Shown here: positions 8,361 through 16,903 of the stretch, one piece after another
How positions within the stretch are numbered: the stretch's first letter is position 1
Layout: the number at the start of each line of letters is the position of its first letter
NCBI GenBank assembly: GCA_003134965.1
Contig: PLDA01000003.1
Location: forward strand, 124,001 to 188,000
From: Vulcanimicrobium winogradskyi
Lineage (GTDB): Bacteria > Vulcanimicrobiota > Vulcanimicrobiia > Vulcanimicrobiales > Vulcanimicrobiaceae
Direction: 5' to 3'
DNA: 64,000 nucleotides
Translations under genes and position numbers: made by a program
Notes under the pieces: generated by a model
Seen by the model: the letters and a program-made list of their open reading frames with translations, nothing else
The model's database searches: none
What the model was told of the DNA's origin: nothing

Positions 8361-8439
8361 TCGCCGGCCTACCGCCTCCTCGGGAGCGATACCTGTTTCC
8401 AAGTCTGGCTAGCGCGCTTCTCTAATAGAATAGCGTGGC

Positions 8440-8480
8440 CTTACTGGTAACGTACGCATATTCCAACCATACGGTATTCC
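8440..8480 (+). repeat. Island repeat R2
   Basis: A 41-bp copy with TTACTGGTAA, CATATTCCAACC and GGTATTCC all present. It lies between two minus-strand genes, so it is not a promoter for a downstream plus-strand gene. Confidence 0.85.
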
Positions 8481-8552
8481 TCGGCACCGGGCTTCCCCGC
8501 TAAGCCGCTTCAACGCGCCCGCGCCGGTAGCACTTTCCGACTGGACCAAAGG

Positions 8553-8876
8553 CTACGTCGTGGCATCGTGTAGGCGGGCCGGCGCACCGCGGATTACCGT
8601 CCAGTATTCCTCCCGGACGTCTTCGTCGATTGGCGTCGGACGGTAGCCGTACAGGCCGTCCTGACCATCTTTTCGCGGGCCAGAAATCCAATAGTGAGCG
8701 GCGGTTTCGACGCAAAAGAAGTTTGCTTTGAAGCCACTACCCGCTAAAGATTGAAAGCTCAGGTCGCGGTAGTGCAACGTCTTTCCGCGCTTTGAGAACG
8801 TGACGCGACCGATCCGCGCCGGCCCTACGAGGCCGTCGGACTTGTCCTCGATGTACATGATGCGACTCTTTGGCAT
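8553..8876 (-). CDS. Small conserved hypothetical protein
   Basis: A 107-residue cytoplasmic protein (MPKSRIMYIEDKSDGLVGPA, later GRVTFSKRGKTLHYRD and HYWISGPRKDGQDGLYG, ending IDEDVREEYWTVIRG). I recognise this as a widespread small protein that databases often mislabel as a metabolic enzyme; its real function is unknown. No signal peptide or membrane segment. It is the left gene of repeat segment R2-R3. Confidence 0.7.
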   Translation of the reverse strand: MPKSRIMYIEDKSDGLVGPARIGRVTFSKRGKTLHYRDLSFQSLAGSGFKANFFCVETAAHYWISGPRKDGQDGLYGYRPTPIDEDVREEYWTVIRGAPARLHDATT

Positions 8877-9172
8877 AGACGGGACTCCGTCGCGGTAACG
8901 TCTGCAACTCCGGCTCGCGCGCGAAGTGGACGCGATTCATTGGCCGCTGGATGCCCGCACCGGGTTCTAGAGCGCGTTCGGCGCCTCGGAATTGGTACCT
9001 CGGACTTCGTCCTCCGGCGCTCATCGCCCGCGAGTCAACGCAGAGGTCAGGTTGAAGGCGAATGCAAGGTTAAAGCTGAGCAGCGATGGTATGCCGAATC
9101 TAGGCGATTGAGCGGGCAGCGTCGTGAAGCGTTTCGACGATCATTTCGACTACAAGTAGGCGTGGTGGAGAC

Positions 9173-10131
9173 ATGAATGGATCCGAGATTCCGGCAATTG
9201 AACCGTACGACAGCGGCATGCTCGACGTAGGCGATGGGCATCGGGTCTATTGGGAGTGCTGCGGTAATCCAAATGGTAGACCTGCGCTGTTCCTCCACGG
9301 CGGACCCGGTTCAGGTTGCTCCGCAAACCAGCGACGCTTCTTTGATCCCAAGAGATATCGCATCGTGCTGTTCGATCAACGCGGATGTGGCCGTAGTCGT
9401 CCATTGGCCAGCGCGCCCGACGCTGACCTCAGCTCCAATACCACCGGTCATCTCATCGCCGACATTGAGCTACTGCGTGAGCACCAAGGAATTCGGAGGT
9501 GGACCATCTTGGGTCTTTCTTGGGGCAGCACACTCGGTCTAGCGTACGCGCAGGCATATCCAGATCACGTCGACGCACTGGTACTTGCTCTAGTGACGAC
9601 GACGTCACGTCGCGAAGTTCGGTGGCTCATCTATGATGTCGGCCGTATCTTTCCGCAGGAGTGGGATCGATTTGCCGCGGCCGTTCCTGCTGAAATGCGC
9701 GACTTGTCGTTGGTGGACGCCTACGCAGCACTCCTGTTCAATTCCGATCCTGAAGTGCGGGAGCGTGCAGCGTCGGAATGGTGTAGGTGGGAAGATGCGC
9801 ACGTCTCCCTTACTCCCGGCCACGCGCCGAACACGCGGTTCCTGGATCCGGAATTTCGCCTGCGGTTTTCCCGACTGGTTACGCACTACTGGAGGCATGC
9901 TGCGTTCGTCGAAGATGAACAGCTGATTCGAAACGCTTCACTGCTAAGCGGCATTCCCGGAGTGCTCATTCACGGTCGCTACGATGTCAGTAGCCCACTT
10001 GAATCCGCCTGGCGGCTATCACGGCGATGGGCCACGAGCGAGCTGGTGTTCTTGGTGACGCTGGCCATGGCGGTGGCGATGCATTTGTCGCAGCAATCGT
10101 GGAGGCCGTAGCGCATTTCGCGTTGCAGTAG
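9173..10131 (+). pseudogene. pip: Proline iminopeptidase, frameshifted before the catalytic His
   Basis: An alpha/beta hydrolase of the S33 family that removes N-terminal proline. The first ~290 residues are well preserved: oxyanion region FLHGGPGSGC, FDQRGCGRS, the nucleophile elbow GLSWGS, and HGRYDVSSPL with the acid residue. At about 10048 a base appears to be lost. The open frame then runs into LVTLAMAVAM and stops at 10111. One frame over, the expected ending VLGDAGHGGGDAF continues to a TAG at 10129-10131. That ending contains the catalytic His. As written the enzyme should be inactive, unless the shift is a sequencing error. Confidence 0.8.
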
Positions 10132-10158
10132 CCACGTCCGACGCGTTGTTGCATGGAA

Positions 10159-10198
10159 GACGAAGGGCGTCAACGTTTATCGCAGACGCCCCTTCGTC
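10159..10198 (+). terminator. Strong hairpin after the iminopeptidase gene
   Basis: GACGAAGGGCGTC at 10159-10171 pairs with GACGCCCCTTCGTC at 10185-10198 (13 bp with one bulged C) around a 13-base loop. There is no clear T-run after it. It could be a terminator, or part of the structured DNA that precedes several island repeats; R3 begins 41 bases further on. Confidence 0.55.
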
Positions 10199-10239
10199 CA
10201 CCAGAGCCGTTTGGAATGAAGGATAGTAACCTACGGTTT

Positions 10240-10280
10240 ACTGGTAACCGGTACATATTCCAACTGGTACATATTCCCCG
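10240..10280 (+). repeat. Island repeat R3
   Basis: A 41-bp copy whose two inner units are nearly identical: GGTACATATTCC occurs twice, 16 bases apart, preceded by TTTACTGGTAACC. It lies upstream of the dehydrogenase start and inside an open-frame extension of that gene, which argues that the gene begins after it. Confidence 0.88.
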
Positions 10281-10407
10281 AACGGTAAACGCCGCAGCCA
10301 CGAGACCGGCGGCGGGCCACCGCGTAGGAGAGCGCCGGCGGCGCGGAGGTTCCGCAGGCAGAGTAGTGCGCATTAGCGCAAGAATACGGCACGACGGAGC
10401 GGTACCG

Positions 10408-11433
10408 ATGACCTCAATATCCAGCCAGATGCTCGCCGCACAGCTTCTCGCCTATGACGGGAAGCCTGAGAGCCTGGCTGTGGCCGAGATAGCTGTGCCT
10501 CATCCAGGGGCTGGTGAAGTGCTTGTACGGATGCACGCCTCGCCAATCAATCCATCGGACCTGCTCTTCGTTCGGGGCCTCTATGGCTTCAAGAAACGGC
10601 TGCCCGCAATCCCGGGATTTGAAGGAAGCGGCACGGTCGTCGCAGCCGGAAACGGAATTCTACCGAAGTTGCTCAAGGGGCGACGCGTGGCGTGCACCGC
10701 CGCCGACGCGAACGTGGCGAGCGGCACGTGGGCCGAATATATGGTTACCTCAGCGCGCCTCTGCGTTCCATTGCAGAAACAGGTTGACATGGAACAGGGT
10801 GCGACGATGCTCGTGAACCCGCTCATGGCATGGGCACTCATGGATGAGGCGCGGCGTGGGCGCCATCGATCTGTAGTTCAGACCGCGGCGGCTAGCGCGC
10901 TCGGGAAGATGGTGATACGGCTTGCGCGCAGGTTCTCGATCCCGGTGATCAATGTCGTTCGCCGCGCTGACCAGGTCCGTCTGCTGCAAGAGACGGGTGC
11001 AGAGCATGTACTGGACAGTAGTGCTCCGGAGTTCGACACCCGGCTACGCGAAGAGTGCCATCGACTTGGTGCAAGCATCGGCTTTGACGCAGTCGCCGGC
11101 GATATGTCTGAACGAATATTGCGCGCACAACCCAAGGGGAGCCGTTTGATCGTCTATGGACTGCTATCGCACGCGCCCGTTCAGATTGGGGCAGCACCGC
11201 TCATCTTCGAACGCAAGTCAGTTGAGGGCTTGTACCTGAGCGATTGGATGCGCGATCGAAATCTGCTCCGCCAGCTCCGCGTAGCTAGCCAGGTTCAGAA
11301 ACTGCTCGCCAGTGATCTCAAGACGGAGATTCAGGCGCACTATCCGTTGGAACACGTTTCCCGAGCCCTTCAGAACTATGCAGCGCACATGACCGCCGGC
11401 AAGGTCCTGCTGACGGCGAGCCCCGCGCAGTAA
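10408..11433 (+). CDS. Zinc-type medium-chain dehydrogenase/quinone-reductase-like oxidoreductase
   Basis: A 341-residue NAD(P)-dependent oxidoreductase of the MDR superfamily. Start ATG 10408 begins just before the GroES-like domain (VPHPGAGEVLVRMHASPINPSD, then IPGFEGSGTVV, residues ~25-85). The Rossmann part carries VQTAAASALGKMVIRLAR in place of a classical GxGxxG, and GASIGFDAVAGDMSERIL follows. No structural-zinc Cys cluster is seen, so it is closer to 2-enoyl reductases/quinone oxidoreductases. It is the only gene of segment R3-R4, giving a one-gene cassette layout. A broken copy of part of it lies at 4104. Confidence 0.85.
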   Translation: MTSISSQMLAAQLLAYDGKPESLAVAEIAVPHPGAGEVLVRMHASPINPSDLLFVRGLYGFKKRLPAIPGFEGSGTVVAAGNGILPKLLKGRRVACTAADANVASGTWAEYMVTSARLCVPLQKQVDMEQGATMLVNPLMAWALMDEARRGRHRSVVQTAAASALGKMVIRLARRFSIPVINVVRRADQVRLLQETGAEHVLDSSAPEFDTRLREECHRLGASIGFDAVAGDMSERILRAQPKGSRLIVYGLLSHAPVQIGAAPLIFERKSVEGLYLSDWMRDRNLLRQLRVASQVQKLLASDLKTEIQAHYPLEHVSRALQNYAAHMTAGKVLLTASPAQ

Positions 11434-11491
11434 ACTGCGCGCCGCCGTCGCCCGCCGCCAATCCGTCGTGATGCGGCGAATGAGCGGGCAG

Positions 11492-11532
11492 TTTACTGGC
11501 AAGTACGGAATATTCCGACCCCGGGATATTCC
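11492..11532 (+). repeat. Island repeat R4
   Basis: A 41-bp copy (TTTACTGGCAAG, AATATTCCGACC, GATATTCC). CAGTTTACTG at 11490-11499 is the exact reverse complement of CAGTAAACTG at the stop codon of the preceding gene (about 11429-11438), so the spacer between them could fold. A further GCCGC/GCGGC inverted pair lies inside. Confidence 0.85.
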
Positions 11533-11539
11533 GCGTCCC

Positions 11540-11974
11540 TCAGCATGTCGGGGTGCGGTGTGAGGGTGGTAAGTACGCGGTGTGGGTGCGTTGGAGCTTG
11601 ATGCTGTCGGCCCCGAGCTGAGCAGCGATCTGAGGCGTCAGCGGCTGGGCTCGGTGCAAACGCGAAAGGTACGATTTCGTGAAAGCGCCCGCTCTCGTTT
11701 CGGCTAGGTTCCAATGGTCGCAGATATGGAAGAAGAGTGCCTGCCCGCGGCGCTTGCCATCCGCGGAACGCCATGATGCAGCTGCCCAGGATCCCTCCAC
11801 GTACCCGCCGCCGATCTCGACACTTCCCAAGCCTGAGTCGTTGGCCACTTCGCGCGAAAACGCGAGGAGCTCGTTGTGCGTTGCTTGGCGCGCGCCTATG
11901 GGCAGCGCGGCGACGTACAGCAATGCGATCGCGAGTACGATTGCAGAGGCAGCGGACCATCGCGAAAGCCTCAT
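11540..11974 (-). CDS. Hypothetical exported or membrane-anchored protein
   Basis: A 144-residue protein. ATG 11974 overlaps the stop of the upstream frame (ATGA), which supports both the start and translational coupling. One N-terminal hydrophobic segment (AASAIVLAIALLYVAALPIG) is a signal or anchor. The rest is small-residue and Trp-rich (GGGYVEGSWAAASWRS; FFHICDHWNLAETRAGAFTK). No family recognised. It is the last gene of a three-gene minus-strand operon with a lipoprotein at its head. Confidence 0.6.
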   Translation of the reverse strand: MRLSRWSAASAIVLAIALLYVAALPIGARQATHNELLAFSREVANDSGLGSVEIGGGYVEGSWAAASWRSADGKRRGQALFFHICDHWNLAETRAGAFTKSYLSRLHRAQPLTPQIAAQLGADSIKLQRTHTAYLPPSHRTPTC

Positions 11975-12466
11975 GCGTAATCGATGCTGTTCCAGATGCT
12001 CTCTTTCACGTTGTAGAGATGATTGCTGTGAGGGTCCGGGCGATCGCCAACACCAACCCATGTCTCGAGCACAATGACGGGGGCCAAAGAGGTTAGAGTG
12101 CTGTAGCCCGCGGCCTGCAAAGGCCGGCAAAAACCGCAGGCGCGCAGGTGCGAGAGGCTAATGTAGTTAGGGATCTCTCTCACGAGGGCTACGGGGCCAG
12201 TTTCCTCCAGCAGCGGCTCAACCCGCGAAATCGGGAGTGAAAGCCAGTGCCCGAGCACCGAAGCAACAAATTCGCGCAAGGGACGTACATCACCGGGGCG
12301 AGCTGAGCCCGGTTTCTTAAAAACCCTTGTCGCCGACGAATCGATCAAGAAGCGCCCGTTGCTTTGACTCGGTGCTAACGTTTTCATTTGCACCGGGTTT
12401 CAGGCAGCCAGTCTCTACGCGTACCGCAGATGCTGAGTCGTCCTCGGACCAGACAGCCTGTGTCAT
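11971..12466 (-). pseudogene. Hypothetical gene split by a one-base frameshift
   Basis: From ATG 12466 the minus strand reads MTQAVWSEDDSASAVRVETG and on to FVGDKGF, then stops. Removing one T of a five-T run near 12320 lets it continue as KKPGSARPGDVRPLREF to the stop at 11971, which overlaps the next gene's start. The combined product would be ~164 residues. Both halves look protein-like and the gene order is operonic. I therefore read it as one gene with an indel, either a real mutation or a homopolymer read error. An alternative is a short protein starting at 12393. Function unknown. Confidence 0.5.
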
Positions 12467-12489
12467 GGACGGCCAAGGAAGCTGGCAGA

Positions 12490-13362
12490 CTATGGGCACT
12501 TTACCCGGTGCTGCGCAAGCCACGTTTCGGCGAGTGTTCCGGACGTCGCCATCAGTTCTTTGGGGATGTTTGCACCGCTCGCATAAACACCAACGGCGAA
12601 CATCCACGATTTGCGGTACTGCGGGTCGGCGCTGCAGAGCGGCGGTGAATGGTGCTCGTAATCAAAGACACTATAGGGCCCAACGTATCGCCAAAAGGCG
12701 AGCACGCGCGACAGCGGCCAAGCTTGCCCGACATGAAGTGCAACCCCTGACGACGGCGAAACGGACGTTGCCTCAGAAAAGCTCGGCTCGATGTGGTGGA
12801 CTCCCGTAGCGTCGCGGAGCTCGATACGAACGTGAACCACAGAATTTACAGCGGCAGCATTGATGCGTGCGTTTGCAAGCTGAAAGTCTGGACCTTTCCG
12901 GCCCTCGTTCGTTACGGTTTCCGCTGGGCGTAGAAGAGCCGGTATGGATGCGCTGCCGTTTTCGGAAGGTAAGCTCGTTATTGGAAAACCGATGAATGCG
13001 GTCGGCCCCAGTAGGAACGCGTAATCCGGCGTAGCCGCTGCGCTATCGCGCGCGAGGCGTGTAAGCTCAGCTTCAACATTTTCTCCGGAGAATGAGCGCT
13101 TAAAGACAAATGTGTGCCGATTTGGCCCACTAGATCGCACGTCCCAGCCATCGGCCTTCGCCGTATCAAACGCAAAAGCGGAGGCGCCTCCAAGTTGCCC
13201 CGTGACTTTAAATGCTTCATCATCGAACATCTCAGTGTAGGTGATGACTTGCCTTCCCTTAGAGGTTGCATCGACCGTTTGCGTGACGTCGAGCCTGCAA
13301 GCAGTCAGTAGCAGAACCGCTAGAGTACAAATACCAAAGTGAATGGGAGCATGAAAGGACAT
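12490..13362 (-). CDS. Hypothetical lipoprotein
   Basis: A 290-residue protein with a lipobox signal (TLAVLLLTAC, lipid on Cys22). The mature start RLDVTQTVDATSKGRQVITYTEM, followed by segments such as FVFKRSFSGENVEAELTRLA, recalls LppM/DUF3153-type lipoproteins, but I cannot assign it firmly. Its ATG overlaps the stop codon of the decayed recombinase frame (TAATG). Two further genes follow after 23 bases, so it heads an operon. Confidence 0.65.
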   Translation of the reverse strand: MSFHAPIHFGICTLAVLLLTACRLDVTQTVDATSKGRQVITYTEMFDDEAFKVTGQLGGASAFAFDTAKADGWDVRSSGPNRHTFVFKRSFSGENVEAELTRLARDSAAATPDYAFLLGPTAFIGFPITSLPSENGSASIPALLRPAETVTNEGRKGPDFQLANARINAAAVNSVVHVRIELRDATGVHHIEPSFSEATSVSPSSGVALHVGQAWPLSRVLAFWRYVGPYSVFDYEHHSPPLCSADPQYRKSWMFAVGVYASGANIPKELMATSGTLAETWLAQHRVKCP

Positions 13363-13690
13363 TACGACCCCTTGGAAGACGGAGCAAGTATCTCGCGCAG
13401 TTTTGCGCGCGATCTTTGGGGACCTCTCTTGACGGAGTCGGAGGATTGACCTTGCGGCTTACTTTTTTTGGAAACATGTAAGGCGATATGTCGGTTGAAA
13501 GATCGTCCGGCGTCGATCGACCAACGGACCGCAGTGTTTATGTGTGGTCCAAAGGCACTAGCGATGATTCCAGCCTCCAAATCGGCTGCGAGCGACATCA
13601 ACGCGCCGTTTCGCGCGGGACGGGCCTTCGCCGACGTAAAGGCGATCCCGAGGCGGTGTTTCCCGCTGGAATCGATGAGAAGAAGCCGTT
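13362..13690 (-). pseudogene. C-terminal remnant of a zinc-knuckle recombinase-like protein
   Basis: The minus strand reads HRLGIAFTSAKARPARNGAL, then MSLAADLEAGIIASAFG, then PHINTAVRWSIDAGRSFNRH. This matches the C-terminal end of the protein at 31647-33833 (IIADMIGIHIGTAVRKAVEL) and the usual pattern of that family (ARxxAL..LAADL...LG.H..TAVRW). All the N-terminal zinc knuckles are missing. The frame is broken by a TGA near 13690, where plus-strand coding of another gene begins. It indicates an earlier copy of the recombinase module within the array. Confidence 0.7.
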
Positions 13691-13919
13691 CTCAAGTTAC
13701 CCTCCCGAAGTCCAAAGCACGATCTTCGATGCGGCGACGAAGTCGGTCGGTGTTGCGCGTCTAAACGAATCGCTCGCGATCCTGATCGTGGCGAATCTCC
13801 GGGCACTGAATCTGATGGAGCACATGTACAACCAGCGCATCGTGTTCGACAAGAATAATCCGGTCGTACTGAACCCTCCGCTGGAGATCAGCGAGCGCGA
13901 CGTCGCAGGTGCTGCATGA
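13668..13919 (+). pseudogene. C-terminal piece of an unidentified gene
   Basis: The frame ending at 13919 is convincing only from about 13668 (DEKKPFSSYPPEVQSTIF, AATKSVGVARLNESLAI, then MEHMYNQRIVFDKNNPVVLN). Before that it is antisense to the recombinase remnant. A perfect terminator hairpin follows at once, so this is the true 3' end of a gene whose start has been replaced. No family recognised. Confidence 0.45.
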
Positions 13920-13920
13920 G

Positions 13921-13952
13921 AACAGAGCCGGCTAAATCACGCCGGCTCTGTT
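13921..13952 (+). terminator. Intrinsic-type terminator hairpin
   Basis: AACAGAGCCGGC and GCCGGCTCTGTT form a perfect 12-bp stem around an 8-base loop, followed by a T-rich stretch (CGTGTTTATGTTCTTTG). It lies directly after the stop codon at 13919 and could also serve the converging DUF4238 gene. Confidence 0.8.
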
Positions 13953-13957
13953 CGTGT

Positions 13958-15196
13958 TTATGTTCTTTGTCCGGACATCAAGCGGCGATGACGCTCTTCA
14001 CCATTGAGGAGCGCCTGAAAATAGTCATCCGACAAGCGCGGACCATCGAGTCGTGTGCCCGTGCAGGCGCGACCTCGCCGCTCCGGGCCAAAGAGACGGC
14101 TAAACTCTCCTTGAAATCGTTGATAAGAATTCCAGTCCGGGCCAGGGCTTCGACGGTCACCGCTATATCCGGATTGGCCGGGGTGGCGCCCATATTCATC
14201 AACGGCGACAGACCGACCGCCGGTGAACATCATGATCGTCTCTCCGCCGTAGTGCGCGCTGCGGGGGTCGGGCATCAATAGGTACCCCTGCCCGAAGTCA
14301 TGCCAGTCGGCCTTCGTGACGAATCGCTCGGGATAGAGCCAGTCCTCCTTGGCGGCAGCGATATAGCGTAGTGCGCGACTCTTGATGATGAAGTTTATCT
14401 CGCGCACTTCGGTTTCGGTCAGCATGCGCAGCGTTTGTATGTCGAGCAGATGAAAGAGCGCATTACGCATCATCTGCGGATTGGGCCGGATCCCGTTCTC
14501 CTTTTGATATGGATTTTGCATCCACGAGCGGTTCGTGAGAATCAGCACCTTGTCGTGGGAGAGCGGGAAGATCGTGTGGGTCGCGTGCAGGCGGATGTCA
14601 GGGTCTTCGAGCCCACGGCAAGATGACGACCTAGGCCCGAAGCGCCGGTTGTAGACCGTGATCGGATGGTCCGAGACGATGAACTTGGTTTCCGATTGCT
14701 CGGCGCTTGCAATGAGCCAAACGCACTCGGTCCAGATCGCGCAAAACAGACTTCGTTGCTCTACCATGACGTTGAGAACTGAGCCGCGTCCGGCGGCGAA
14801 GTTCTGCAGCCACCCCAAACCTTTAGGGGTTCGGAGTTTCTGCGTGCTCATGTAGAGTATCAACTCTTCGAAGAGTTGCGTCCCATCCCACGGATGAGCA
14901 AAACGAGCGAAGTAATCCACGGCTGCTTGTCCGTGCCGATCAATTTCGCCGAAGAACTGTTCTTCGATGTCGGTTCTCGGTTGCGCCCCGAAAAACTGAG
15001 TGTATAGGTCTTCCTGGGCGAAGCCTTTCTTGAATCCGAGTCTCCGAATCTCGCGAGTCTTGTGCGCAACGCCTCTCGGATCGACGAACGTGTCGGGTTT
15101 CAAATCTCGATATAGCAACTCGTTGGTGCCAGGAACGAGAAAGCGCTTCTGATACCAAATTGGGACGTAGTGATTGTTGCGATACGCGTTAGACAT
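13958..15196 (-). CDS. DUF4238 domain protein
   Basis: A 412-residue cytoplasmic protein. The start NNHYVPIWYQKRFL is the hallmark of DUF4238 proteins, which are usually found singly in variable genome regions. Later segments include FIVSDHPITVYNRR and FPLSHDKVLILTNRS, also typical. No known catalytic motif is assigned. The last ~60 residues are poorly conserved in appearance and rich in Gly/Arg. It lies in segment R4-R5, just left of the hairpin before R5. Confidence 0.8.
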   Translation of the reverse strand: MSNAYRNNHYVPIWYQKRFLVPGTNELLYRDLKPDTFVDPRGVAHKTREIRRLGFKKGFAQEDLYTQFFGAQPRTDIEEQFFGEIDRHGQAAVDYFARFAHPWDGTQLFEELILYMSTQKLRTPKGLGWLQNFAAGRGSVLNVMVEQRSLFCAIWTECVWLIASAEQSETKFIVSDHPITVYNRRFGPRSSSCRGLEDPDIRLHATHTIFPLSHDKVLILTNRSWMQNPYQKENGIRPNPQMMRNALFHLLDIQTLRMLTETEVREINFIIKSRALRYIAAAKEDWLYPERFVTKADWHDFGQGYLLMPDPRSAHYGGETIMMFTGGRSVAVDEYGRHPGQSGYSGDRRSPGPDWNSYQRFQGEFSRLFGPERRGRACTGTRLDGPRLSDDYFQALLNGEERHRRLMSGQRT

Positions 15197-15308
15197 CTGC
15201 CTGGAACGACGGCGATAGATTAGAGGACCGTTGCGCGATTACACTCGAGGTCCGAAAGTCGCAGCGCTTTCGCGGTAAGTGACATTATGCAAGCACCATG
15301 TTGCGTAA

Positions 15309-15344
15309 GTGCCGTTTTACACCGATTCCGATGTAAAACGGCAC
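15309..15344. repeat. Perfect 13-bp inverted repeat just before R5
   Basis: GTGCCGTTTTACA and TGTAAAACGGCAC form a perfect stem with a 10-base loop. It ends 7 bases before R5. It may terminate transcription, or be structured DNA belonging to the repeat. Confidence 0.8.
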
Positions 15345-15351
15345 CATCGCG

Positions 15352-15392
15352 TTTACTGGTAAGGCCGGCATATTCCAACCAGGGTGTATTCC
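15352..15392 (+). repeat. Island repeat R5
   Basis: A 41-bp copy (TTTACTGGTAAGGCCGG, CATATTCCAACC, GTGTATTCC). It is the left border of the segment holding the five-gene ATPase/kinase/nuclease operon. Confidence 0.88.
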
Positions 15393-15749
15393 TCTGACCC
15401 GGACCTATCGACCCCGAGCGGCGGCCGCACTCGCGGCTCGACTGCCTGGCGCCGGCGGAAATGGCGCAGGCCGCATTAAGCGCCTGAACCTGTCCAGAGA
15501 CGGCGGGGTTTAGCAGGAGGCACTCCCTCGGAACGACGTCTACGCCACTTGGCCTGTGGACAACGCGCGCTATCTCCGGGACGAGACGCCCCGTGGCTGT
15601 AAGAACGAGACGCGTAGGTTTCGGCCAAGCGTGGTGCTTTTCTGAAGCTCGGTACGGCATTGCCGGTTTATAGTCAGCGCCGTACAGCTGGACCGGAGGC
15701 CGGCGTGACTGCCTTCGGTGTCAGCGTGTTGTTCAAGGATCGCCGGTGA
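15393..15749. other. Non-coding spacer
   Basis: Between R5 and the stop of the Mrr-TOPRIM gene I see no convincing frame, promoter or structured RNA in about 357 bases. Short open frames here are antisense noise. Confidence 0.5.
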
Positions 15750-16781
15750 TCAATTCGAGACGTCCAGGTCAGCGAGCCCGTCCCCATTCCACGCCCCGAT
15801 GTCGCTAAGCCGCTTGAGCAACCGCCGAATCGTTGCGTTTTGGAGAAGCGCAGGCAGAGGCATGTTAGCGATCGCGTCGCGCACGATCGCGACCCGCGCG
15901 TCGTAAGGTTTCGCCCTGTAAGCATCCATCGTCGTGACCAATGCACGGATCTCATCGGCAAGGGCAACGTCAAGATAGGGGTCCGCTCGAACCACGAAGA
16001 CCTGCGGTCCGGCTTCGCGCAACTGAAGTTCTGCTGCGGCACCGGCAGCGTCATCATCGACGACGGCGATCACGTCTTGGGCGGAGTCCAAATCTACAAC
16101 GAGCCTCACGATGCGAGGCAGGTTAGCAGCTCCATTGGCGTTCACGACTCTAACCGGTCTTTGGAGCGTCAACCTTCTAATGAGACACTGAACGATGTGT
16201 TCATCCATTCTGCCTTCGGTGACTATGGCTACCGAGCTCAAGGAGTCGCCGGCTGTCGATGCGCTCAGTAGGCCGGACGAGGCTGCAAAGGGGGTGCCCT
16301 CTTCGGCCGCCGCCCTCAACTTATAGTCGAGAACGCGCGCGAAGCCGTCGGCGGACTTCAGTGACCGCAACCAGTCATCGCTATCAAAGAGAAGCACATT
16401 CAAATCTTTGCCGACGACCAGTGCGTTAACCGTGTCTTCGTCGTAACCGGCCATTGAGATATAGATGCCGACCGTCCCGATTAACTTACCATCGACTTTT
16501 CCTTTGAACGCATAGATCGAAGAGGCCGGCAGCGAGTCTTTCGTCCACTTTGCTTCCAGGAGATATATGCGACCGCGATGCAAGAAGGAGCCGTCGACCT
16601 GCTCGCCGGACGGCCGAAACGATGTCCGCGGCTGAAGCAGTTGCGCCTTCAAGACGTCGTGCAGGTGGCGTTCGAACGCCAAACCGCGTAGCTGCGCCCA
16701 ATTCGCGGGCGGATGGGTGACGCTGCTGAGTCTTGCGAACGCCTCGATATACATAGTGGGCCGGTACGTCGGCATCGTCAT
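15750..16781 (-). CDS. Mrr-like restriction endonuclease fused to a TOPRIM-like domain
   Basis: A 343-residue protein. The N-terminal half is a PD-(D/E)xK nuclease of Mrr type: LRGLAFERHLHDVL helix, Asp63 in EQVDGSF, Glu76 and Lys78 in YLLEAKW, then GTVGIYISMAGY. The second half has a TOPRIM-like arrangement: Glu189 in VAIVTEGRMDEHIVQCLIRRL's strand, and three Asp (242-244) in IAVVDDDAAG. Both sets of metal-binding residues are present. It should cut nucleic acid in the cytoplasm. It is the last gene of the minus-strand operon bounded by R5 and R6, 122 bases after the previous gene. Probably an effector of a defence system. Confidence 0.72.
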   Translation of the reverse strand: MTMPTYRPTMYIEAFARLSSVTHPPANWAQLRGLAFERHLHDVLKAQLLQPRTSFRPSGEQVDGSFLHRGRIYLLEAKWTKDSLPASSIYAFKGKVDGKLIGTVGIYISMAGYDEDTVNALVVGKDLNVLLFDSDDWLRSLKSADGFARVLDYKLRAAAEEGTPFAASSGLLSASTAGDSLSSVAIVTEGRMDEHIVQCLIRRLTLQRPVRVVNANGAANLPRIVRLVVDLDSAQDVIAVVDDDAAGAAAELQLREAGPQVFVVRADPYLDVALADEIRALVTTMDAYRAKPYDARVAIVRDAIANMPLPALLQNATIRRLLKRLSDIGAWNGDGLADLDVSN

Positions 16782-16853
16782 TGCGCCTCGCTCACTGACA
16801 ATGACCTATCAAAGCACCCTCCGACTTTCAATTCGCGCACAGTGCATGTCCGC

Positions 16854-16883
16854 GATGTTTTGCGGCAGTTAACGCCGCAGAAA
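16854..16883. repeat. Inverted repeat between two operon genes
   Basis: TGCGGC and GCCGCA around AGTTAAC at 16861-16879, flanked by TTT and AAA runs that extend the stem loosely. No T-run follows on either strand, so I do not call it a terminator. Confidence 0.45.
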
Positions 16884-16903
16884 ACGAGTCCCGACGCTCT
16901 CGG

